DNA of 64,000 nt from Microbacterium sp. TPD7012. Its GTDB lineage: Bacteria > Actinomycetota > Actinomycetes > Actinomycetales > Microbacteriaceae. The notes beneath the pieces are model-generated. The model searched no databases and had not been told where the DNA came from. It saw only the letters and a program-made list of their open reading frames with translations. This document shows positions 1 to 7,234 of the stretch, one piece after another (within the stretch, counting starts at the first letter, position 1; every line of letters begins with the position of its first letter). The stretch is taken from contig NZ_QDFV01000009.1 in NCBI RefSeq assembly GCF_003075395.1, positions 60,660 to 124,659 of the forward strand, read 5' to 3'. Position numbers and translations under genes: made by a program.

Positions 1-1053
1 CCATCCGGGGATGTCGAGCAGGCCGCGGGTCGTGAGGCCGTTGGGGTCGCTCGGGCCTCCGTAGAACACCCGGGTGCTGCGATCCGCGTCCATGATCTGC
101 TCGGGCGAACCCCACCCCGTGCTCGGGCGCTGCTGGAAGATGCCGAGAGAGTCGCGGTCGCCCCAGTCGAGATTGCGCAGCCCCGACTCGACCATCCCGG
201 TCGCGAGGGCGATCGCGACCGCCCGGTCCGAGACGCCGAGCTCTCGTCCGATACGGATGATGAGCGCCGCGTTCGCGGCCTGCTCGGCCGTGAGGGCCGT
301 CGCTTCCGGAGTGACGGCAGCCGCCGCCGCGGGGGCCGGTGCACCCTGCACGGCGAGCGTCTGCCCCGGGTAGATGATCGAGGATGAATCGAGCCCGTTC
401 AGCGCGAACAGCGTCTGGGTGGTCGTGCCGTAGGCCTGTGCGATGCCGAAGACGGTGTCGCCGGCGACGACGACGTGCGTCGCGGCCGGTGCGACCGAGG
501 TCGCGGGTGCTGCTGCGGGCGCCGCAGCAGGTGCAGCGGCACCGGACACGACGAGAGCCTGACCCGGATAGATGACGGAGTCGCGGGTCAGGCCGTTCGC
601 ACCCAGCACGGCGTCGACGGTGGTGCCGTACTGCGCCGCGATCGCGTACACGGTGTCGCCGGAGACGACGGTGTGGGCGGTCGATGCGGGTCCGACGGCC
701 TCCACGACCGCCGGGGCGGCGACCACCACGGCCGGAGCCTGCAGTGTCAGCGTCTGCCCGGGGTAGATCACCGAACGCCAGGAGAGGCCGTTCCAGGTCA
801 GGACGTCGACCGTCGCGAGCCCGAATCGGCCCGCGACCGCGGAGACGGTGTCACCGGGCTGCACGACGTAGGCGGCCGGAGGGGCCTCGGCGGGGACCAA
901 CCCGAGCGGTGCGGAGCGCTGTCGCTCGACACTGGGCGACGGGGCGGACTCCGCCGGCGCCGCGACGAGGGTTCCGGCCAGGGCGCCGATGACGGCGGCC
1001 GGCATGCCGAGCTGAAGATATCGCGTGCGACGCGTGGCGGTGTTCTGTCTCAA
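1..1053 (-). CDS. LysM-repeat secreted protein with lysozyme-like C-terminal domain (3' end beyond window)
   Basis: Secreted cell-wall protein, 351 codons visible. The TTG start at 1053 is chosen because an aagggggac ribosome site lies just upstream. The N-terminus is basic, followed by a hydrophobic signal segment (about residues 16-33). Three LysM domains follow at about 62-106, 127-170 and 193-236, each opening with a V-x-x-GDTV pattern and ending in YPGQ, with Ala/Pro linkers between. From about residue 258 there is a lysozyme/transglycosylase-like region with the motif MVESGLRN; its Glu is the likely catalytic acid. LysM binds peptidoglycan GlcNAc, so a role in wall remodelling is expected. 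The C-terminus lies outside the window. Divergent from the Rv2175c-like gene. Function beyond wall binding is inferred. Confidence 0.85.
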   Translation of the reverse strand, partial: MRQNTATRRTRYLQLGMPAAVIGALAGTLVAAPAESAPSPSVERQRSAPLGLVPAEAPPAAYVVQPGDTVSAVAGRFGLATVDVLTWNGLSWRSVIYPGQTLTLQAPAVVVAAPAVVEAVGPASTAHTVVSGDTVYAIAAQYGTTVDAVLGANGLTRDSVIYPGQALVVSGAAAPAAAPAAAPATSVAPAATHVVVAGDTVFGIAQAYGTTTQTLFALNGLDSSSIIYPGQTLAVQGAPAPAAAAAVTPEATALTAEQAANAALIIRIGRELGVSDRAVAIALATGMVESGLRNLDWGDRDSLGIFQQRPSTGWGSPEQIMDADRSTRVFYGGPSDPNGLTTRGLLDIPGW

Positions 1054-1093
1054 GGGTCCCCCTTTTCGAGCACTTCACGCTGACACGGATGTA

Positions 1094-1132
1094 AACAGAA
1101 GTCAACAGAAGTGACGCAAGTGAAAGATGTGA
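1094..1132. promoter_or_regulatory. direct repeats between divergent genes
   Basis: The 9-mer AACAGAAGT occurs at 1094 and again at 1104, followed by AAGTGA at 118-123 of that kilobase (1118) and ATGTGA at 1127. The spacing is therefore about one helical turn. The array sits between the divergent LysM gene and the Rv2175c-like gene, so it could be an operator for either. No regulator is identified. Confidence 0.35.
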
Positions 1133-1172
1133 CTGGAGTGCCGACATGCGGCATCCGATGGGAGGTGAGATA

Positions 1173-1532
1173 GTGGGCAACGTGTCTGAGAACGTTGTGG
1201 AGAACCCTGCTGTCGAGTGGCTGACCATGCCCGACCTCGTCGAGGTGCTGGATGAGCCGCTCGGCCGCGTCCGTCGCCTGATCGACGAGCACTACCTCGT
1301 CGGCTCGCGACGCGGCGGCGTGTTCGCGGTGCCCTCGATCTTCATCGTCGACGGGCATCCGCTGAGCTCCCTGCGCGGGACCATCATCGTGCTGCAGGAC
1401 GCGGGCTTCACCGACGACGAGCTGATCGACTGGCTGCTCGAGGACGAGGAGAGCCTCGGCCGGTCGCCGATCGCCGCCCTCCTCGCGGGTCACAAGAGCG
1501 CGGTCCGTCGACTCGCTCGCACGCTCGCCTGA
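1173..1532 (+). CDS. Rv2175c-family DNA-binding regulator
   Basis: Protein of 119 aa matching the actinobacterial Rv2175c family: an N-terminal winged-helix segment (EWLTMPDLVEVLDEPLGRVR, about residues 11-30) and a C-terminal Rv2175c_C part with HPLSSLRGTIIVLQDAGFTD. In M. tuberculosis the family member binds DNA and is a substrate of the Ser/Thr kinase PknL (family knowledge). GTG at 1173 is preferred over an in-frame ATG at 1146 because gggaggtgag lies 4-13 nt upstream of it. Divergent from the LysM gene and convergent with the prenyl synthase, with 13 nt between their ends. Confidence 0.8.
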   Translation: MGNVSENVVENPAVEWLTMPDLVEVLDEPLGRVRRLIDEHYLVGSRRGGVFAVPSIFIVDGHPLSSLRGTIIVLQDAGFTDDELIDWLLEDEESLGRSPIAALLAGHKSAVRRLARTLA

Positions 1533-1545
1533 CGGACGATCGGCT

Positions 1546-2634
1546 TCAGGCCGACCGCACGGTCGCCGCGCGGGCGAGATCGCGCAGCTCGCCGACCGCC
1601 GCGTTGTCCAGGCGCGCACCCGAGAGGGCGCGGTCGGCTTCACGGGCGTAGTCGGAGATCATCGTCTCGACGCGTTCGAGCGCTCCGGATTCCGCGATCG
1701 TCGCCTGCAGGAACGACACCTGCTGCGCGGTGAGCTCCGGGTCGCCGAGCATCTCGTCGAGGAGGTTCCTCGCCGAGGCGTCCAGCGCCTGCCTCGTGAG
1801 CGCGACGAGGACCGTCCGCTTGCCCTCGCGCAGATCGTCGCCGGCGGGCTTGCCTGTCACGGAGGAATCGCCGAAGACGCCGAGGATGTCGTCGCGCAGC
1901 TGGAAGGCCATGCCGATCGGGTGTCCGAAGCTCCGCAGCGCCGCCATCTGATCGTCCTCCGCGCCGGCGAGGGCTCCGCCGAGCACGAGGGGCTGCTCGA
2001 TGCTGTAGCGGGCGGACTTGAGCGAGACCACGCGCAGCGCGCGCTCGGCGTGCAGCCCGCCGTCGTTGACGCTCCAGGCCGATTCCTCCGCGATGTCGAG
2101 GAACTGCCCGGTCGTCACATCGCGGCGCATGCGCGCGTACTCGCCCCGCACGGCGCGAGCGTGGGCGTGACCGTCCAGAGCGGACTCCAGCAGGTCGTCG
2201 CTCCACGCCACGAGGAGGTCCCCGAGCAGCACGGCGGAGGCATGGCCGAAGGCCTCCGCGTCACCCGACCATCCCGCGTCACGGTGCGACGCCTCCAGGG
2301 CCCTGTGCGCGGCCGGCCGGCCACGGCGCGTGTCGGAGTTGTCGATCAGGTCGTCGTGGACGAGCGCGGCCGACTGGAAGATCTCCAGGGCGGCGCACGT
2401 GTCCCAGAGCACGTCGGACTCCGTGGCGTCGCGGTCCCGGAATCGGGCGACGGCTCGCCAGCCGGCATGGCAGAAACGGGCGCGGAGCCGCTTGCCTCCG
2501 ACGAGGGTCGCGGCGGCTGCGTCGAGGAACCCCGCCGCCTCCGAGCCGTACTCGAGGGATTCGGTGCGCATCAGCGCGAGGAAGCGGTCCAGGCGAGCGG
2601 CGACGGCGTCGGGTACGGAGGAGGGGGACGGCAC
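1546..2634 (-). CDS. idsA: polyprenyl (geranylgeranyl-type) diphosphate synthase
   Basis: Trans-prenyltransferase of about 362 aa that condenses isopentenyl diphosphate with allylic diphosphates. Both Asp-rich motifs are intact: DDLID at about 94-98, followed by DTRRG, and RDDILG at about 247-252. GKR (47-49) and the KPAGDD loop after the second motif fit the substrate sites. Product length cannot be read from sequence; C20 for carotenoid or menaquinone side chains is usual for this family. Start: GTG 2634 is preferred because TATGCT lies 7 nt upstream, the leaderless spacing seen elsewhere here; ATG 2646 is the alternative. A homologue (idsA2) sits near Rv2175c in M. tuberculosis. Confidence 0.88.
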   Translation of the reverse strand: MPSPSSVPDAVAARLDRFLALMRTESLEYGSEAAGFLDAAAATLVGGKRLRARFCHAGWRAVARFRDRDATESDVLWDTCAALEIFQSAALVHDDLIDNSDTRRGRPAAHRALEASHRDAGWSGDAEAFGHASAVLLGDLLVAWSDDLLESALDGHAHARAVRGEYARMRRDVTTGQFLDIAEESAWSVNDGGLHAERALRVVSLKSARYSIEQPLVLGGALAGAEDDQMAALRSFGHPIGMAFQLRDDILGVFGDSSVTGKPAGDDLREGKRTVLVALTRQALDASARNLLDEMLGDPELTAQQVSFLQATIAESGALERVETMISDYAREADRALSGARLDNAAVGELRDLARAATVRSA

Positions 2635-2641
2635 GACTCCC

Positions 2642-2703
2642 AGCATACGTAAAGCAAGGAGGGGGCGATCGGCTAGCCTCGGACGCCTCCTCGCGCGTAG
2701 AAT
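2642..2703. promoter_or_regulatory. divergent promoter region, idsA / DUF3040 gene
   Basis: On the minus strand TATGCT (2642-2647) lies 7 nt before GTG 2634, predicting a leaderless idsA transcript. On the plus strand TAGAAT (2698-2703) would start a transcript near 2710, leaving a roughly 22-nt leader carrying the gaggggga ribosome site of the DUF3040 gene. Clear -35 elements are not evident. Confidence 0.45.
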
Positions 2704-2731
2704 GGAAGGCACGATACCCGAGGGGGACGAA

Positions 2732-3106
2732 ATGCCACTCTCCGAACAGGAGCAGCGTCTGCTCGATGAGATGGAACGCCATCTCCTTCACAACGACGCC
2801 GACGTCGTGAGCGCGCCATCAGGCGATCGCACACTGAGCTATCGCAACCTCGTGTACGGCGCCCTTCTGCTGCTGGCAGGCGTCGGCGGCCTCGTCGCCG
2901 GAGTCATCATCGGTGACGTCTGGGGCATCGTCGTGGGTGTCATCGGCTTCGCAGCGATGCTGGCCGGAGTCATGATCGCCGTGACGCCCGTGCGCCGGAC
3001 GACCCCAGCCGCCCCTCGTGAGCGATCGGCCTCGAAGCAGCCGAGTTCGGCCTCCTTCATGGATCGCATGAACGATCGTTGGGATCGCCGCCAAGACGGA
3101 CGCTGA
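2732..3106 (+). CDS. DUF3040 membrane protein
   Basis: Small protein of 124 aa with the DUF3040 pattern: N-terminal MPLSEQEQRLLDEMERHL, then two adjacent membrane helices (about 39-58 and 63-80), then a basic, flexible tail. DUF3040 proteins are common in Actinobacteria beside the dcw cluster; no biochemical role is established. ATG 2732 is preceded by gaggggga at good spacing. A strong terminator follows at 3125. Confidence 0.85.
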   Translation: MPLSEQEQRLLDEMERHLLHNDADVVSAPSGDRTLSYRNLVYGALLLLAGVGGLVAGVIIGDVWGIVVGVIGFAAMLAGVMIAVTPVRRTTPAAPRERSASKQPSSASFMDRMNDRWDRRQDGR

Positions 3107-3124
3107 CCTCTCCTCCCTCTCTCG

Positions 3125-3153
3125 AAAGCCCGGATGCTGAGCATCCGGGCTTT
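3125..3153 (+). terminator. rho-independent terminator
   Basis: A perfect 13-bp stem (AAAGCCCGGATGC paired with its complement) with a 3-nt loop ends in a TTTT run. It closes the DUF3040 gene and isolates the mraZ promoter region. Confidence 0.9.
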
Positions 3154-3197
3154 TCTGCGTCCGGAGCCGCCCGCGGGGTATCAGGGGTAGGCCTGCC

Positions 3198-3235
3198 CTC
3201 CACTGGCCCTCCACCTGCCCTCCACCGTCCTTCAC
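3198..3235 (-). promoter_or_regulatory. inverted array of GTGGAG-type boxes
   Basis: On the minus strand GTGGAG occurs three times (3198-3203, 3209-3214, 3220-3225) at 11-nt spacing, with a fourth variant GTGAAG at 3230-3235. This is the same hexamer as the direct array beside mraZ, in the opposite orientation and about 75 bp upstream. It may be an extra MraZ site; that is inference. Confidence 0.45.
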
Positions 3236-3300
3236 CGCGTAATTCCGCGGTTCTAGGGCGACCCCGCTCGTATCGAACCGGCGCATCGGCGTATTCGCCG

Positions 3301-3333
3301 TAGGTTTGTGGAGGAAAGTGGAGTAAAGTGGGG
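3301..3333 (+). promoter_or_regulatory. mraZ promoter with three MraZ-box repeats
   Basis: TAGGTT (3301-3306) is a possible -10. It is followed at once by GTGGAG (3308), GTGGAG (3318) and GTGGGG (3328), exactly 10 nt apart, the second and third preceded by AAA. Arrays of three such boxes at one-turn spacing upstream of mraZ are the known binding sites of the ring-shaped MraZ protein, so autoregulation of the dcw operon is expected. Confidence 0.75.
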
Positions 3334-3373
3334 CGCACCTCGAGTTGGCCGGACGCAGAGGGGGTGATGGCCG

Positions 3374-3805
3374 ATGTTGCTGGGAACGCATTCTCCGAAG
3401 CTGGACGACAAGGGACGGGTCATCCTTCCTGCGAAGTTCCGCGAAGATCTTGGCGGCGGCATCGTCGTCACGCGTGGCCAGGAACGCTGCCTCTACGTCT
3501 TCAGCACGGCCGAGTTCGAGGCGATGCACGAGCGGATCCGTCAGGCGCCGCTCGCCAACAAGCAGGCGCGTGACTTCATGCGTCTGTTCCTCTCCGGTGC
3601 GAGTGCGGAGATGCCCGACAGTCAGAACCGCATCACCATCCCCGTCCACCTGCGCCAGTACGCAGGCCTGCAGAAGGAACTCATCGTCACCGGAGTCGGC
3701 GCCCACGCCGAGATCTGGGATGCCGAGAGCTGGAACGCCTACCTCGCCGCCGGTGAGGAGACCTACTCCGATCTCGAGCAGGAGGTGATTCCGGGACTCT
3801 TCTGA
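3374..3805 (+). CDS. mraZ: MraZ, dcw-cluster transcriptional regulator
   Basis: 143 aa, the standard MraZ length. It carries two AbrB-like swapped-hairpin repeats, each with a DxKGR/DxQNR-type signature: LDDKGRVILPAKFRE at about 10-24 and MPDSQNRITIPVHLR at about 80-94. MraZ forms rings that bind direct repeats upstream of its own gene and controls the division/wall operon. First gene of the cluster; ATG 3374 has gaggggg upstream. Followed by rsmH after 102 nt that carry no further gene. Confidence 0.97.
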   Translation: MLLGTHSPKLDDKGRVILPAKFREDLGGGIVVTRGQERCLYVFSTAEFEAMHERIRQAPLANKQARDFMRLFLSGASAEMPDSQNRITIPVHLRQYAGLQKELIVTGVGAHAEIWDAESWNAYLAAGEETYSDLEQEVIPGLF

Positions 3806-3907
3806 CCACGGCTGTGATGCCCCGCCGCTCCCGCCCCGACACACTTCCCCGGTGCCGGGTCGCGAAGCGGAGGGGGATCAGAGCCGAAGGTCACCCCGAG
3901 AAAGATC

Positions 3908-4846
3908 ATGAACCTCCGCGACATACACACCCCCGTGCTCCTCGACCGCTGCGTCGAGCTGCTGGCTCCCGCCCTCCAGGCCGACGGAGCCGTCCTCGTC
4001 GACGCCACGCTCGGGATGGGCGGGCATTCCGAGGCCCTGCTCGAGCGCTTCCCCCGCATCCGGCTCGTCGGACTCGATCGCGACACGGATGCGCTCCGCA
4101 TCGCGGGGGAGCGGCTGGCCCGCTTCCGCGATCGCGTGACCCTCGTGCACACGGTGTACGACGAGATCGGGCTCCACGCTCAGGGCGCCGCCGGCATCCT
4201 CTTCGACCTCGGCGTCTCCTCGCTCCAGCTCGACGAGGCCGAGCGCGGCTTCGCCTACTCCAAGGATGCGCCGCTCGACATGCGGATGGACCAGACCAGC
4301 GGCATCACCGCCGCCGATGTCATCGCGACGTACAGCGAAGGCAACCTCCGCCGCATCTTCGAGCGCTACGGCGAGGAGAAGCTCGCCGGTCGTTACGCGC
4401 GCTTCATCATCGAGGCGCGGCAGAAGCAGCCGATCACGCGTTCGGCGGAGCTCGTCGAGATCCTCATCGCCGCGACCCCGGCGGCCGCTCAGCGCGCCGG
4501 GCACCCGGCGAAGCGCGTCTTCCAGGCGCTGCGGATCGAGGTCAACACCGAGCTGAACGTGCTCGCCGACGCGATCCCGTCCGCCATGGACGCGCTGAGC
4601 GTCGGCGGCCGCATCGTGGTGATGTCCTACCAGTCCCTGGAGGACCGCCTTGTGAAGCAGGCGTTCGCGGCAGCATCCGCCTCGACCGCACCCGCCGGGC
4701 TCCCGGTGGAGCTCCCCGAGCACGCCCCGCGGTTCCGCATCCTCACCAAGGGCGCAGAACTCGCCGACGACGACGAGCGCGCGCGCAATCCGCGCGCGAT
4801 CCCGGTGCGGCTCCGCGCCGCCGAGAAGCTGCGGGAGAGCGCATGA
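3908..4846 (+). CDS. rsmH: 16S rRNA (cytosine1402-N4)-methyltransferase RsmH
   Basis: 312-aa SAM-dependent methyltransferase acting on C1402 of 16S rRNA (formerly MraW). Near the N-terminus is HTPVLLDRCVELL; the SAM-binding DATLGMGGHSEALLE motif is at about 31-45, followed by LVGLDRDTDAL. Further conserved blocks are GILFDLGVSSLQLD and the C-terminal MSYQSLEDRLVK. ATG 3908 has gagaaag upstream. Its TGA overlaps the start of ftsL (ATGA), indicating translational coupling. Confidence 0.97.
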   Translation: MNLRDIHTPVLLDRCVELLAPALQADGAVLVDATLGMGGHSEALLERFPRIRLVGLDRDTDALRIAGERLARFRDRVTLVHTVYDEIGLHAQGAAGILFDLGVSSLQLDEAERGFAYSKDAPLDMRMDQTSGITAADVIATYSEGNLRRIFERYGEEKLAGRYARFIIEARQKQPITRSAELVEILIAATPAAAQRAGHPAKRVFQALRIEVNTELNVLADAIPSAMDALSVGGRIVVMSYQSLEDRLVKQAFAAASASTAPAGLPVELPEHAPRFRILTKGAELADDDERARNPRAIPVRLRAAEKLRESA

Positions 4847-5403
4847 GCCTGAATGCCACGGTCCGCCAGCCGGCGCTGCCGATCGAGCCGACACGCGCAC
4901 CGCAGCGGCGCCTGCAGCCCGTCACCCGTCCGGCCACCCGCCGCAAGCCCAAGCTCGCCTACGCACTGATCGCCCTCGGCGGCGCTCTGGCCATCGGCGC
5001 CGCGCAGATCGCTCTGTCCCTGGCGATCACGCAGGACTCCTTCTCGCTGGCCGCACTCTCCTCGCAGCAGAACGAGCTGAATCTGCGGACCCATGCTCTG
5101 CAGGAGGAGCTGACCGGTCTGAGCTCCCCGCAGGTGCTCGCGAGCGGTGCCGCCGGTCTGGGGATGGTGGTCGCCGGATCGCCGTCGTATCTCCGTCTGA
5201 GCGACGGCGCCGTCTTCGGCACGGGCACCGGCGCCGATTGGAACTCGACCGTCGACCCGCAGGGGGCCGGCGCCGTCGGCAACGTGCTGGTCACCTCGCC
5301 TCCCGTCGACACCCCGGTCACGGAGGACACGACAGCCGATCAGACGACGCAGGAGCTCCCTCCCGCGATCACCGACGGGCTCCCGAGCCCCACCACGCAT
5401 TGA
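4843..5403 (+). CDS. ftsL: FtsL-like septum protein with long extracytoplasmic tail
   Basis: 186 aa. A basic cytoplasmic N-terminus (1-38) is followed by one membrane helix (about 40-62), a short heptad-rich stretch (SSQQNELNLRTHALQEELTG) and a Gly-rich segment. The C-terminal 60 residues are Pro/Thr/Asp-rich. Position between rsmH and ftsI, topology and coiled-coil fit FtsL, which links FtsQ and FtsB to FtsW/FtsI. Primary sequence of FtsL is poorly conserved, so the call rests on synteny. It is longer than the usual 90-130 aa. ATG 4843 overlaps the rsmH stop by 4 nt. Confidence 0.8.
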   Translation: MSLNATVRQPALPIEPTRAPQRRLQPVTRPATRRKPKLAYALIALGGALAIGAAQIALSLAITQDSFSLAALSSQQNELNLRTHALQEELTGLSSPQVLASGAAGLGMVVAGSPSYLRLSDGAVFGTGTGADWNSTVDPQGAGAVGNVLVTSPPVDTPVTEDTTADQTTQELPPAITDGLPSPTTH

Positions 5404-5440
5404 CTTCCCCCGACCGCCCCTGATCCGACGGAGAGATCGC

Positions 5441-7207
5441 ATGACGACCAGAGCCACGCGCGGACCGCGGCGACGCACGGTCGTCGCCCTCGCCGTCATC
5501 CTGACGGTGCTGGCGACCTTCGTCGTGCGCCTCGTCGACATCCAGGTCGTGAGCGCCGACGAGCACGTCGCCGACTCGCTCACGCACATCGGCGCCGGCT
5601 CGACGATCCCGGGCCAGCGCGGCTCGATCGTCGACGCGGGGGGAACGGTGCTGGCCTCCAGCGTTCTGGTCTACGACGCGCAGCTCAGCCCCCAGGTGAT
5701 CATGCTCCTCGAGGACGACGATCCGGAGCTGCCGTGGGCCGAGGCATCCGAGAAGATCGCCGCGGTGACGGGGCAGACCGGCGACGAGGTCCGGACGATC
5801 GTCTCCGACGCCCTCGCCGTCGACGCCGAGAGCCAGTACGCACCGCTCAAGAAGTCGCTGACGACCGAGCAGTACATCGAGCTCCGCGACCTGAAGCTCA
5901 AGTATCTGCACTTCGAGGCCAGGGAGACCAGGGTCTACCCGAACGGGGCCGTGGCGGGGAACATCCTCGGCTTCCTCGACAACACCGGCACCGCACAGGC
6001 CGGGATCGAGGAGATGGAGGAGAGCTGCCTCGCGCCCGTCGACGGCGAGGAGTCCTACCGCACCGGCAAGGACGGCATCGTCATCCCGGGCAGCGAGCGC
6101 ACCGTGGATGCGGTGAACGGCGGGACCGTGCAGCTGACCATCAACAGCGACCTCAACTGGTACCTGCAGCAGATGATCGCCGAGGAGGCGCAGGACCAGG
6201 GCGCCAAGGGCGGCACGGTGACCGTCGTCGAGGTGAAGACCGGCAAGATCCGCGCCGCGGCCGAATGGCCGGCGATGGACCCCAACGATCTGGACTCCTC
6301 GACCCCGGAGACCCGGTACAGCCAGATCTTCCACAAGGACTTCGAGCCCGGCTCCACGTTCAAGGCCATCACCGCGGCGGCCGCGATCGAGGGAGCGGGT
6401 CTCACCCCGTTCAGCACGGCGCCCGCCTCGTCACGCGAGACGTTCCCCAACGGCGCCGTGATCAACGACTCGTTCACGCACCCGGAGTTCAACTACACGC
6501 TCGCGGGTGCCCTCATCGACTCCTCGAACGTGGCGCTGTCGAAGTTCGGCACCACGGTCAGCCCCGAGGTGCGCTACGACTACCTGCAGCGCTTCGGCGT
6601 CGGCGAGAAGACGCTCGGATTCCCCTCCGAGGTCGCCGGTCTGCTGCACCCGGTCAGCGAGTGGGACAACCAGTCGCTGTACACGACCACCTTCGGCCAG
6701 TACTTCTCCGTCACCGCGCCGCAGCTCGCCGGGGCCTACCAGGCGATCGCGAATGGCGGCGAGAAGATCGACCTCTCGCTGATCGAGTCGTGCACCGCGG
6801 TGGACGGCAGCGTCGTCACGCCCGACGCACCGGGGCATGAGCAGGTCGTGACCGAGCAGACGGCGGCGCAGCTGACCCAGATGCTCGAGAACGTCGCCGT
6901 GCAGGGCGGCAACGCCGATCGGATCCAGGTTCCCGGCTACCGGGTGACCAGCAAGACCGGTACGGCGCAGGTCTCCGACGGCAGCGGCGGCTACAAGGAG
7001 GGCGTGTACTACACCAGCATGGTGGGGTTCGCGCCCGTCGATGACCCGCAGTACGTCGTCGTGGTGACCCTCGACGAGCCGACTAAGGTTGTATCGTCCG
7101 CGGCCACCGCATCCGCCTTCCAGAAGGCGATGACCCAGGTGATGAAGACCTATCGCGTGATGCCGTCCACTGTTCCCATGGACGAGCTGCTTCCCAAATT
7201 CGGATAG
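5441..7207 (+). CDS. ftsI: FtsI, septal peptidoglycan transpeptidase (class B PBP)
   Basis: 588 aa. One N-terminal membrane anchor (about 12-30), then the PBP dimerisation domain with the GQRGSIVDAGG motif, then the transpeptidase domain. Catalytic motifs are complete: STFK (Ser305, Lys308), SSN (361-363) and KTGT (from Lys505). It cross-links septal peptidoglycan with FtsW. No PASTA domain is visible. ATG 5441 has ggagag upstream. It is followed only 28 nt later by murF, with no murE between them. Confidence 0.95.
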   Translation: MTTRATRGPRRRTVVALAVILTVLATFVVRLVDIQVVSADEHVADSLTHIGAGSTIPGQRGSIVDAGGTVLASSVLVYDAQLSPQVIMLLEDDDPELPWAEASEKIAAVTGQTGDEVRTIVSDALAVDAESQYAPLKKSLTTEQYIELRDLKLKYLHFEARETRVYPNGAVAGNILGFLDNTGTAQAGIEEMEESCLAPVDGEESYRTGKDGIVIPGSERTVDAVNGGTVQLTINSDLNWYLQQMIAEEAQDQGAKGGTVTVVEVKTGKIRAAAEWPAMDPNDLDSSTPETRYSQIFHKDFEPGSTFKAITAAAAIEGAGLTPFSTAPASSRETFPNGAVINDSFTHPEFNYTLAGALIDSSNVALSKFGTTVSPEVRYDYLQRFGVGEKTLGFPSEVAGLLHPVSEWDNQSLYTTTFGQYFSVTAPQLAGAYQAIANGGEKIDLSLIESCTAVDGSVVTPDAPGHEQVVTEQTAAQLTQMLENVAVQGGNADRIQVPGYRVTSKTGTAQVSDGSGGYKEGVYYTSMVGFAPVDDPQYVVVVTLDEPTKVVSSAATASAFQKAMTQVMKTYRVMPSTVPMDELLPKFG

Positions 7208-7234
7208 CCGGCGAGAGCCGCGCCTGGAGATGAC

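Noticed and set aside
3235..3300. Small RNA or short gene in the mraZ upstream region
   Set aside because: No convincing start, ribosome site or terminator; the region is explained by promoter and box arrays.
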